A DNA stretch of 9,620 nt from an uncultured Bacteroidota bacterium (GTDB lineage Bacteria; Bacteroidota; Bacteroidia; Chitinophagales; Chitinophagaceae). Positions 1-7,997 of this stretch are shown here, one piece after another. Where the stretch lies: contig CAMLGR010000167.1 in NCBI GenBank assembly GCA_946479615.1, forward strand, positions 1-9,620, read 5' to 3'. A program made the translations under genes and the position numbers. The notes beneath the pieces are model-generated. The model made no database searches. It was not told the origin of the DNA and saw only the letters and a program-made list of their open reading frames with translations. Position 1 is the stretch's first letter. The number at the start of each line of letters is the position of its first letter.

Positions 1-1923
1 GGTTTGAACGATCGCCTGAAGATCGATTACCATCTTTATTATTCCACGATCAAAAGAAAGATCGGTGATTACAATGTACTCAGCCAGGCGGCGGTGCATA
101 ATCCTACCGAGCCTATCTATGATCCAACGGATATAGCACATGGTGGTTATTATACCGTGACTTCTTCTTCGGGTTATGATAATCCTGTAGCGATGGTAGG
201 ACAGGAAGTGAACAGGCGTGATGACCAGTATATCACCGGTGATATCAACGCTTCTTACAAAGTGATCAGGGATCTGAAAGCCGTATTGCATATGTCGTAT
301 AACAGCCTGCATACATTCGGCGGTACCTATAAAACAAAATACTTCCCTGAAGTAGGTACCAATGGTTATGCGACTTCTGCATCGAACTATAATAATAACT
401 ATCTCTTCGAGCCCGGATTTGAATACCGGAAGAAATTCAATGAACATAGTTTACAGGTGATCGGTGGTTATTCGTATTATCAGAACGAAAACAATTCATT
501 GACAGCGAATAACTATAATTTCGATCTGGATAATTTCTCTTATTATAATATCGGATCCGGGTATGCACTGACAAGTGGTTTGGCAGGTATGTCAACCAAC
601 AAGTCGCAGAACAAGCTGATCGCGTTCTATGCAAGAGCTATTTATAATTTCAATGAGAAATATTTATTGTCGGCTTCATTGAGACATGAAGGATCGTCAA
701 GATTCGGAGAGAACCACAAATGGGGTGATTTCCCGGCGGTGAGTTTGGGATGGAGATTGAATGAAGAAGATTTTATCAGGAAATACGACTGGATCACCAA
801 CCTGAAACTGCGTATTGGTTACGGGGTAACGGGTAACCAGGATATCGGTAACTATTTATCTCTTTCGCGTATCGCTGTCAGCAGCCGCCAGTTTTATTAT
901 AATGGAAGCTGGATCAATGCCTATCGCCCGGCTAGCAATCCCAATCCTGATCTGAAATGGGAAAAGAAGGCCGAGTATAATGCAGGTCTTGATTTTGGAT
1001 TCTTTAACAACAGGATCTCGGGTAGTCTTGATTTTTACAATCGCCGTATTACCGACCTGTTATGGAATTACACGGTGCCTGTTCCGCCGAATGTATACAA
1101 TACCACTTACGCGAATGTGGGAACCTTGCAGAACCAGGGTATCGAGTTAGCGCTGAACGGAGATATCATTCGTGGAAAAGACCTGACATTGTCTACTTCG
1201 ATCACCTATACAAGAAACAGGAACAAGCTGATCTCCTTCTCCGATCCGGAAAGAGGATATAAACTGCAATACCTGAAAGTAAATCCTGCGGCGACTACCT
1301 GGACGCAATTAGTACTCGAAGGGCAACCGCTTGGAAACTTTGTAGCTCCTGTATTCCTTGGTGTGGATGCAAATGGGAAAGCGATTTATGAGGATGTGGA
1401 TAAAAGCGGAAGTATCAACGTGGAATCAGAAAATGATCGCCGTAAAGTAGGTAACGCATATCCGAAGTTTGAACTGGGATGGTCTGTGAACCTGCAATAT
1501 AAAAATTTGGATGTATCCTTCTTTGTACGCGGTGTATTCGGACAAAGCCTGCTCAACTACGAGCGCATTTTCTACGAAAACTGGCAGCCATTCCTGAGCG
1601 GACGTAATATCCTGAGATCGACATTGAAGGAGAACCCGACTTATACCGGTATTCCTACTTACGATTCACGTTTTGTAGAGAAAGCATCTTATGCAAAACT
1701 GAACAATGTTTCGATCGGGTATACGATCCATGTGCTTCGCGATAATGTGATCCGTGTGTTTGCAACAGGTCAGAACCTGTTTACGATCACCAACTATAGC
1801 GGACCTGATCCCGAAGCGCCGATCAATGATTTCAACCTGAACGTTGCAACCGCAGGTACCGAGAACCTGAGTTACTATCCGTTCACACGCACATTCACGA
1901 TTGGATTTAATTATAAATTTTAA
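1..1923 (+). CDS. SusC/RagA-family TonB-dependent outer-membrane transporter, 5'-truncated by window
   Basis: This is the C-terminal 640 codons of a SusC-type transporter, which imports oligosaccharides across the outer membrane using TonB energy and pairs with a SusD lipoprotein. The frame is open from base 1, so the gene starts upstream; the TTG at base 4 is not a credible start. SusC proteins usually have about 1000 residues, so the signal peptide, the carboxypeptidase-like N-terminal domain and the plug are missing here. What is visible is beta-barrel: alternating aromatic and polar strands, the typical SusC stretch SLRHEGSSRFG near base 675, RIGYGVTGNQ near base 810, the late-barrel segment GQNLFTITNYSGPDPE near bases 1770-1815, and a C-terminal strand ending in Phe (NYKF), as outer-membrane barrels do. 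The SusD partner starts 11 bases downstream. The family call is firm; the transported glycan cannot be read from sequence. Confidence 0.96.
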   Translation, partial: GLNDRLKIDYHLYYSTIKRKIGDYNVLSQAAVHNPTEPIYDPTDIAHGGYYTVTSSSGYDNPVAMVGQEVNRRDDQYITGDINASYKVIRDLKAVLHMSYNSLHTFGGTYKTKYFPEVGTNGYATSASNYNNNYLFEPGFEYRKKFNEHSLQVIGGYSYYQNENNSLTANNYNFDLDNFSYYNIGSGYALTSGLAGMSTNKSQNKLIAFYARAIYNFNEKYLLSASLRHEGSSRFGENHKWGDFPAVSLGWRLNEEDFIRKYDWITNLKLRIGYGVTGNQDIGNYLSLSRIAVSSRQFYYNGSWINAYRPASNPNPDLKWEKKAEYNAGLDFGFFNNRISGSLDFYNRRITDLLWNYTVPVPPNVYNTTYANVGTLQNQGIELALNGDIIRGKDLTLSTSITYTRNRNKLISFSDPERGYKLQYLKVNPAATTWTQLVLEGQPLGNFVAPVFLGVDANGKAIYEDVDKSGSINVESENDRRKVGNAYPKFELGWSVNLQYKNLDVSFFVRGVFGQSLLNYERIFYENWQPFLSGRNILRSTLKENPTYTGIPTYDSRFVEKASYAKLNNVSIGYTIHVLRDNVIRVFATGQNLFTITNYSGPDPEAPINDFNLNVATAGTENLSYYPFTRTFTIGFNYKF

Positions 1924-1934
1924 ATCAAGCTGAT

Positions 1935-3461
1935 ATGAAAAATATAAAGTATTTGCTGTTGGCCCTGACCGGCATATTATCTATCGGGAGCTGTACCAAA
2001 TTAAATGAGCGCCTGTATTCAAGCCTGGATGCATCCAACTTTTACAAGACAGAGCGCGAATGTATCCTGGCCATGGGAAATGCCTATGGACAGATGCAAT
2101 ACCAGGGAACGAGTTTGTGGGGAATGATGGGTACGGAAACACTGGTAACCGATGAGGCCTGCTGCCCTGTGCGTACACAGGGAACCTTCCTGGATAATAA
2201 CGGGCTGTGGGTGCAGTTGAACAAATTCGCTTTTGTATCGACGATGGACCCGGTCAACTCTTCCTGGCAGTTTTGTTATAATACGATCGCTGCCTGCAAC
2301 CAGGTGATCTACCAGATCGGTGTTTCGCCGGCCGAGTTCGATAAGAAACCAAACATGATCGCCGAACTGAAAGCATTGCGTGATTTCTGTTACTATAAAG
2401 CCATGGATCTCTACGGAAATATTCCCATGACGCTTGACTTCACCGATGTATCATTACCGGTGCAGCACACGCGCTCGGAAGTATTTACTACGATCGAAGC
2501 TGAATTGAAAAGCATATTGCCTTTACTCGCACCAGCGCCTACTACGGAATACTATGGCCGTTGTACAAGACCGATGGCTTTTGCGGTGCTCGCAAAAATG
2601 TATCTCAATGCAGAAAAATGGACAGGTACGGCACGTTGGGATGATGCAGCAGCCATGTGCGAGAGTGTTATCACTACAGGAAAATATAGTCTCGAGCCTG
2701 ATTATTTTACCAATTTCCTCGTGAACAATACCGGTTCAAAAGAAAATATCTGGGTATTGCCTTATGACCGTAAAGTGGGTTGGGGTTTGCAGATGCATGA
2801 ATACACACTGCATCCTGCGATGGCCGGCAATTATAATATCTCTGCCGCTATCTGGAATGGTATGGTCGTAAAACCTGATTTTTATGCCCTGTATGCCAAT
2901 GATGATAAACGTATCAACTCATGGCTGGTAGGTCAGCAGTATGACCGTTCCAATCAACCGTTAAAAACAACAGCCGGAACACCCGTATCATTTACAAGTA
3001 CGATCAGTTCATTCACTGCAGCAGGAGAAATGGAAGGCGCCAGGTGTAAGAAATGGCAATATCCTTCTGACCTGCAGGCGAACCAGACAATGGATAACGA
3101 CTGGGTGTTTATCCGCTATGCCGATATACTGATGATGAAAGCAGAAGCATTGATGCGCAAGAATGGTGGGGTGGCAACACAGCCGGCTGTTGACCTGATG
3201 AACCAGGTAAGACAACGTGCTTTTGGTGATGCCCTGCATGGGTATACGACAGCTACATTAACTATGGATGAATTATTAAATGAAAGAGGTCGTGAACTGG
3301 CCTGGGAAGGTCATCGCCGCCAGGACCTGATCCGTTTTGGTAAATGGGAGAATGCATGGTTTGGTAAACCGGCAGCACCGGTAGAAACGGAATTATACCC
3401 GATACCAAGTACGATCTTATCAAGTAATTCCAACCTGCACCAGAATCCAGGATATCATTAA
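1935..3461 (+). CDS. SusD/RagB-family surface glycan-binding lipoprotein
   Basis: This 508-residue protein is the SusD partner of the upstream SusC. It sits on the cell surface, binds the glycan and caps the transporter. Residues 1-20 form a lipoprotein signal ending in SIGSC, with Cys20 as the lipidation site. Family hallmarks are the helical segment ALRDFCYYKAMDLYGNIPM (147-165), RYADILMMKAEAL (394-406), the ERGRELAWEGHRRQDLIRFG block (450-469), and the C-terminal YPIPSTILSSN...NPGY (488-507), where family members typically have YPIP...N..L.QNPGY. The length is normal for the family. It starts 11 bases after the susC stop, so the two are surely co-transcribed. It carries about ten cysteines including the lipobox one, with a vicinal pair at 76-77, which seems many for this family. 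The ligand is unknown; a sulfated glycan is inferred from the downstream sulfatase. Confidence 0.96.
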   Translation: MKNIKYLLLALTGILSIGSCTKLNERLYSSLDASNFYKTERECILAMGNAYGQMQYQGTSLWGMMGTETLVTDEACCPVRTQGTFLDNNGLWVQLNKFAFVSTMDPVNSSWQFCYNTIAACNQVIYQIGVSPAEFDKKPNMIAELKALRDFCYYKAMDLYGNIPMTLDFTDVSLPVQHTRSEVFTTIEAELKSILPLLAPAPTTEYYGRCTRPMAFAVLAKMYLNAEKWTGTARWDDAAAMCESVITTGKYSLEPDYFTNFLVNNTGSKENIWVLPYDRKVGWGLQMHEYTLHPAMAGNYNISAAIWNGMVVKPDFYALYANDDKRINSWLVGQQYDRSNQPLKTTAGTPVSFTSTISSFTAAGEMEGARCKKWQYPSDLQANQTMDNDWVFIRYADILMMKAEALMRKNGGVATQPAVDLMNQVRQRAFGDALHGYTTATLTMDELLNERGRELAWEGHRRQDLIRFGKWENAWFGKPAAPVETELYPIPSTILSSNSNLHQNPGYH

Positions 3462-3472
3462 GTATATATACA

Positions 3473-4825
3473 ATGAAGTTTGGTCAAGCATTAGCAATCG
3501 TTGCGTTTCAGCTCTTCCCATTCCTGGGAAGGGCTGCAGACGCTGTTTATACGGAAGCCGGTAGCACGACTTATTATATCGATGCTGAAAAGGGAAATGA
3601 TCGCAACAACGGGCAATCGCCATCCGCTGCCTGGCAGACATTGAAAAAAGTAGAGGCAACGAAACTGCAACCCGGCGATATCGTCCGGTTTCATAAAGGT
3701 TCTTTATTTACCGGTCCTTTGTATATCCGGTATTCAGGAACAGCCAATGCTCCGATCGTATTATCTGATTATGGAGATTCACTGGCATCTGCACCGGTAT
3801 TTACCAATCCTGTTTTTGCGGAAGGCAACTATGGTAATTGTATCAGGTTGCAGGGAAGTTATATCACCGTTGAAAAGATACATTGCCAGTATACACCTAC
3901 CTATCGCTATGGTTCGTATACGCTGATGCGACCTAAATGGGATACGACCGTATGGGAGATGGGTGCGATCTTTATCGATAAGCAGGCCTCTTATTGTATT
4001 GTGCAGGATAACGAGATCGAAGATTGTTCGGTAGGGATCAAAAGCTATGGAGAGCATACGCTGATCACTCGTAATTATATTCATGATTGCAACCGGGTAT
4101 TGAAAGAGTGGGGCTGGGGCCCTATCGGTATCTGGTTTGGCGGTGATTACCAGGAAGCCTCTTATAACCGTGTCTTTAATTACCGGGCAGAGAATCCAAG
4201 AATAGGCTGGCATGGAGATCCGGCGGGTGGTGCCGACGGTGGCGCTTTCGAGATCGATGATGCACGGTATAATAAATCGCATATTTCCATACATCATAAT
4301 TATACACGGGATTGCCAGGGATTTTTGGAAGTCACCTGGACGGATATCGCACAAATGCCGTTGTATACCGGTTTTTCAATCCATCATAACATCAGTGATG
4401 ATTACCAGCAGTTCCTGGCTTTATGGGATGCAAAGGATTGCGATATTTATAATAATACGATCATCCGCCGGAAAAAAAATTCCAATGATTGGGGCGTATT
4501 TAATATCGCGCAGGACAATTCCATGAATCATGTTCATCACAACATTATTATCACCGAGCAGGATATTCAGATATTCAATGTGGGATTGCGGGTGCAACGT
4601 CATCCGAAAACAGTGATCGATCATAACCTGTATTATGCAGCAGGTGGTAAACTGGTTATGGGTGCAGAAGGACCCGGTGAAGGAGCCGTGTTTGTCGATC
4701 CTTCTTTAGCTAATTATCATTTTGGCCGTTCACCCAACGATTTTATGCCATCACCCGGGAGCCCTGCCCTCGATGGAGGCATAGGCAGTAACGAGAACCT
4801 GGCATTGACAAGTGTGCAGAAATGA
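3473..4825 (+). CDS. Secreted right-handed parallel beta-helix protein (putative polysaccharide lyase or glycoside hydrolase)
   Basis: This 450-residue protein is predicted to fold as a right-handed parallel beta-helix, the scaffold of many polysaccharide lyases (PL1, PL6) and some hydrolases (GH28, GH110, GH120, GH141). An N-terminal hydrophobic stretch ending near GRAADA (residues 19-24) looks like a signal peptide. Residues 34-75 (YYIDAEKGNDRNNGQSP...PGDIVRFHKG) match the usual N-terminal opening of secreted beta-helix enzymes. Rungs follow at about 120-390, with repeated short strands and Asn/His turns: VQDNEIEDCSVGI (177-189), ITRNYIHDC (198-206), IHHNYTRDC (273-281), IHHNIS (303-308), IYNNTI (325-330), VHHNIII (354-360) and IDHNLYY (382-388). 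SPGSPALDGG (427-436) is a common C-terminal element. Conserved acidic residues in GGADGGAFEIDDA (252-264) could be catalytic or metal-binding (inference). It lies between susD and a sulfatase, so a glycan-cleaving role is likely, but the family and reaction are not identified. Confidence 0.85.
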   Translation: MKFGQALAIVAFQLFPFLGRAADAVYTEAGSTTYYIDAEKGNDRNNGQSPSAAWQTLKKVEATKLQPGDIVRFHKGSLFTGPLYIRYSGTANAPIVLSDYGDSLASAPVFTNPVFAEGNYGNCIRLQGSYITVEKIHCQYTPTYRYGSYTLMRPKWDTTVWEMGAIFIDKQASYCIVQDNEIEDCSVGIKSYGEHTLITRNYIHDCNRVLKEWGWGPIGIWFGGDYQEASYNRVFNYRAENPRIGWHGDPAGGADGGAFEIDDARYNKSHISIHHNYTRDCQGFLEVTWTDIAQMPLYTGFSIHHNISDDYQQFLALWDAKDCDIYNNTIIRRKKNSNDWGVFNIAQDNSMNHVHHNIIITEQDIQIFNVGLRVQRHPKTVIDHNLYYAAGGKLVMGAEGPGEGAVFVDPSLANYHFGRSPNDFMPSPGSPALDGGIGSNENLALTSVQK

Positions 4826-4858
4826 TCAATGGCTGGCAGACTATTAACAAAAGCTGAC

Positions 4859-6430
4859 ATGAAAAAACTATTCATCTCCATTCTATTCATAAACCTGTTT
4901 GCCGCTATACATGCGCAAACAAAAGGAAATGGTATGAATGTGATCCTTTTTCTTGCTGATGATCTTGGTTACCACGATCTCGGTTATACCGGTAGTTCTT
5001 TTTATGAAACACCGCGTATCGATAGTTTTTCCAAACAGGCCGAACAGTTTACCAATGCCTATGCGGCCTGTCATGTTTGTTCTCCATCGAGAGCCAGCAT
5101 TCTTACCGGTAAATATCCCGCGCGTTTGCATCTTACCGATTGGTTGCCCGGAAGACCTGATAATAATAACCAGCAATTGAAGAGCGCTGTCATCAACCAG
5201 CAGTTGCCTTTCAGCGAGGTTACACTGGCAGAGATGCTGAAAAGCTATGGCTACCGCACGGCGATATTTGGTAAATGGCATTTGGGAGAAGATAGTGCAG
5301 GTCCGCGCAGCCAGGGATTCGAGACAAGAGTACCTGACTGGGATAAGGGCTGGCCCAATGGAACTTATTTTTCTCCCTACAATATGAAAGGACTGGAAGG
5401 AGGAAAGGATGGAGAATATCTTACCGATCGTTTGACAGATGAAGCGTTAAAATATATCGATGCCAATAAGGATCATCCTTTCTTTATTTATCTTTCGCAC
5501 TTTGCCGTGCATGATCCTATACAGGGAAGACCTGATCTGGTAGAAAAATACAAACGAAAACTGGCGGCCGGTTCTTCAACGGGTGCCACGGCTTACGTAC
5601 TGGAACCTAATCCTGATACCAGTTTTCAATTTACACAGGAGCAACTGGCTTCGATGCTGAATGATAAGGGATATGCGGGGTTCAAATATTTGCCGAACCG
5701 GATCGTAAAGATCAAACAGGTACAGGATAATCCCGAATTCGCAGCCATGGTAGAAAGCATGGATGAAAGCTTTGGTCGTGTAGTGGATGAATTGAAAAAG
5801 CTGCAATTGGATCAAAAAACAATTATTATTTTCTTTTCAGATAATGGAGGTATGTCGGCTGCTAATTTTTATAAAGCCGACCGCGTGATCGATCCTGCCA
5901 AACTCAACCAGGCATATTCAACGTCCAATCTTCCTTATCGTGGTGGCAAAGGATGGTTGTATGAAGGTGGCATCCGCGAGCCGTTATTGATCAGCTGGCC
6001 GGGTACCACGCATGCGCAGATGCAAACCAATATTCCTGTTACCAGTACCGATTTATATCCCACTATTCTCGATATGCTGCAACTGCCGCTGCATCCCGAA
6101 CAACATAAAGACGGAGTTAGCCTTGCCCCCTTAATGAATGGAAAAGGAAAACTGGCTGACCGCGCGATCTACTGGCATTATCCGCATTACAGCAATCATG
6201 GATTGCAAAGCCCGGGTGCCGCGATCCGCTATCATCAATATAAGCTCATAGAATATTTCGAACATCATACGGTTCAGTTGTTCGACCTGGAAAAAGATCC
6301 CGGCGAGCAGCATGATCTTTCGAAGCAAATGCCGGGACAGGTAAAGAGCCTGCTGGCGATGTTGCATCAATGGCAGAAAAATGTTGGTGCGCAAATGATG
6401 GAAACTAACCCTGATTACCATAAAAATTAA
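4859..6430 (+). CDS. Secreted S1-family (type I, Cys-class) sulfatase, arylsulfatase A-like
   Basis: This enzyme hydrolyses sulfate esters, presumably on glycan sugars, in the periplasm or at the surface. The ATG at 4859 gives 523 residues starting with a standard signal peptide (residues 1-19, cleavage AIHA|Q); an in-frame ATG at 4829 would put ten polar residues before it and is less likely. The S1 set looks complete: metal ligands Asp34-Asp35 (ADDLG), the formylglycine precursor Cys74 in CSPSR with Arg78, Lys139 and His141 in FGKWHLG, His218 (SHFAVHDP), Asp328-Asn329 (SDNGG) and Lys364 (RGGKGW). TVQLFDLEKDPGEQHDL (471-487) is the usual C-terminal signature. Cys74 must be oxidised to formylglycine by a maturase encoded elsewhere. 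Residues of about 238-283 look like an insertion relative to common family members. Start is 33 bases after the beta-helix gene stop. The sulfatase family is certain; the exact subfamily and substrate are not. Confidence 0.96.
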   Translation: MKKLFISILFINLFAAIHAQTKGNGMNVILFLADDLGYHDLGYTGSSFYETPRIDSFSKQAEQFTNAYAACHVCSPSRASILTGKYPARLHLTDWLPGRPDNNNQQLKSAVINQQLPFSEVTLAEMLKSYGYRTAIFGKWHLGEDSAGPRSQGFETRVPDWDKGWPNGTYFSPYNMKGLEGGKDGEYLTDRLTDEALKYIDANKDHPFFIYLSHFAVHDPIQGRPDLVEKYKRKLAAGSSTGATAYVLEPNPDTSFQFTQEQLASMLNDKGYAGFKYLPNRIVKIKQVQDNPEFAAMVESMDESFGRVVDELKKLQLDQKTIIIFFSDNGGMSAANFYKADRVIDPAKLNQAYSTSNLPYRGGKGWLYEGGIREPLLISWPGTTHAQMQTNIPVTSTDLYPTILDMLQLPLHPEQHKDGVSLAPLMNGKGKLADRAIYWHYPHYSNHGLQSPGAAIRYHQYKLIEYFEHHTVQLFDLEKDPGEQHDLSKQMPGQVKSLLAMLHQWQKNVGAQMMETNPDYHKN

Positions 6431-6455
6431 AGCATCTAAACGTAAAATCAATTAC

Positions 6456-7994
6456 ATGAAAAAGATACTACTGGCTGTGTTGCTGCTGCAACTGATCTCT
6501 TCTTCGTTTAGCGATGTACCTCATCCGCGTAAGGAGCCACAGTTGTTAAAAATGTCAACGGATAAATTGAAAGACAAGATACGGGGTGGATGGGCCGGCC
6601 AGACAATCGGGGTGACCTACGGCGGTCCGGTTGAGTTCCGCTTCAATGGTACGTTCATACAGGATTACCAGCCTATCGTTTGGTATGATGGATACCTGAA
6701 AAAAACAATGACGGAGAACCCAGGTTTGTATGATGATATTTATATGGACCTGACATTTGTCGATGTGCTGGAACGCTTAGGTCTCGATGCGCCGGTTGAT
6801 TCTTTTGCAATGGCATTTGCACACGCAGATTATAAACTCTGGCATGCGAACCAGGCAGCGCGGTATAATATTTTACATAATGTCATGCCACCGGCTTCCG
6901 GTCACTGGCACAATAATCCGCATGCGGATGATATCGACTACCAGATCGAAGCGGATTTTTCCGGGTTGATGAGCCCGGGTATGCCGAATGCCGCTTCCGC
7001 GATCAGCGATAAGATCGGTCACATGATGAACTATGGTGACGGTTATTACGGGGGTGTATTTGTAGGAGCAATGTATAGTTATGCATTTATTTCGGATGAT
7101 ATCAATTATATCATTGCACAGGCATTGAAGAAGATCCCGGCAAAAAGTGATTTTTACCAGTGTATTACGGATGTCATTAACTGGCATAAAAAATATCCCA
7201 CTGACTGGAAGGATACCTGGTTTGAATTGCAGAAGAAATGGTCCATGGAAATCGGTTGTCCACAGGGTGTATTCGCAGCGTTTAATATCGATGCCAAGAT
7301 CAATGCAGCGTATGTAGTATTGGGATTGTTGTACGGTAATGGTGATTTTGGCAAATCTATCGAGATTGCTGCACGCGCGGGGCAGGATGCAGATTGCAAT
7401 CCTTCTACGGTAGGCGGCATCCTTGGCGCTAAAATGGGATATGATAAACTGCCTGCTTACTGGAAAGCCGGTTTGAAAGATATCGAGGATATGGATTTCA
7501 AATACACGACCATGTCGCTCAACCGTGTGTATGCCGTAAGTTATAAACATGCACTGGAAATGATTAAAAGAAATGGCGGTACTGTATCTGATAAAGAAGT
7601 ACAGATCAAACTCGAGGATCCGCAAACTGTTCCATTCGAAAAAAGTTTCGATGGCATCTATCCCGTTTCACAAATAGATATGCGTGATGAAATAAGCACC
7701 GGCGAAAAAGAGATCAGTTTTACCGGCACAGGTATCGTACTGAAAGGAGAAGCGATGAAACGTGGCCGTAGCGGGGAAGACAAGGTCATTGAAGCCAGTT
7801 TTACGATTGACGGGCAGGATGCAGGAACTTATAAATTCCCTACTGATTTTACTACCCGCAGGCTGGAACTTTTCTGGAAATATGGATTGAGCAATACCAA
7901 ACACACATTGAAGATCAGGATCAACAACCCGCAGGAGGGATATGTATTGAGAGCGATGGATGCGATCGTGTATTCAGATAAACCCAACAAGTAA
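6456..7994 (+). CDS. Secreted ADP-ribosylglycohydrolase-fold protein with C-terminal beta-sandwich domain (paralogue 1)
   Basis: This 512-residue protein has a signal peptide (1-19, SFS|D), an ADP-ribosylglycohydrolase (ARH/DraG, PF03747-like) domain at about 32-372, and a C-terminal domain at about 385-508. The ARH call rests on the N-terminal KIRGGWAGQTIGV (41-53), the acidic metal site LYDDIYMD (91-98), and the second metal site GQDADCNPSTVGGILGA (309-325), which matches the classical GGDTDT..a.aGa.lGA pattern. Classical members have Thr-Asp-Asp and Asp-x-Asp-Thr; here these are Tyr92-Asp-Asp and Asp311-Ala-Asp-Cys314. The C-terminal part (FTGTGIVLKGEA, TIDGQDAG, KYGLSNTKHTLKIRI) resembles galactose-binding-like jelly rolls. 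Classical ARHs are cytoplasmic and remove ADP-ribose from proteins. An exported member in a SusCD-sulfatase operon more likely cleaves a glycosidic bond in a glycan (inference). Start is 25 bases after the sulfatase stop. A close paralogue follows after three bases. Confidence 0.88.
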   Translation: MKKILLAVLLLQLISSSFSDVPHPRKEPQLLKMSTDKLKDKIRGGWAGQTIGVTYGGPVEFRFNGTFIQDYQPIVWYDGYLKKTMTENPGLYDDIYMDLTFVDVLERLGLDAPVDSFAMAFAHADYKLWHANQAARYNILHNVMPPASGHWHNNPHADDIDYQIEADFSGLMSPGMPNAASAISDKIGHMMNYGDGYYGGVFVGAMYSYAFISDDINYIIAQALKKIPAKSDFYQCITDVINWHKKYPTDWKDTWFELQKKWSMEIGCPQGVFAAFNIDAKINAAYVVLGLLYGNGDFGKSIEIAARAGQDADCNPSTVGGILGAKMGYDKLPAYWKAGLKDIEDMDFKYTTMSLNRVYAVSYKHALEMIKRNGGTVSDKEVQIKLEDPQTVPFEKSFDGIYPVSQIDMRDEISTGEKEISFTGTGIVLKGEAMKRGRSGEDKVIEASFTIDGQDAGTYKFPTDFTTRRLELFWKYGLSNTKHTLKIRINNPQEGYVLRAMDAIVYSDKPNK

Positions 7995-7997
7995 ACA

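Noticed and set aside
4..6. TTG at base 4 as start of the first gene
   Set aside because: The frame is open from base 1 and the protein starts in mid-barrel without signal peptide or plug, so the gene is cut by the window edge.
3462..3471. Palindrome GTATATATAC filling most of the susD to beta-helix gap, considered as an operator or promoter
   Set aside because: It is a short AT alternation that is palindromic by composition; no Bacteroidota -7 (TAnnTTTG) box is at the proper place.
3779..4354. 191-codon open frame on the minus strand inside the beta-helix gene
   Set aside because: It overlaps a clear coding gene and has no recognisable domain or start context.
4829..4858. Upstream in-frame ATG for the sulfatase giving ten extra residues (MAGRLLTKAD)
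   Set aside because: The signal peptide begins at the ATG at 4859; the extra residues are polar and would bury it. The upstream start cannot be fully excluded.
6873..7625. 250-codon open frame on the minus strand inside the first ARH gene
   Set aside because: It lies wholly opposite a well-supported gene, and its translation shows no domain, signal or coherent composition; it is a frame shadow.
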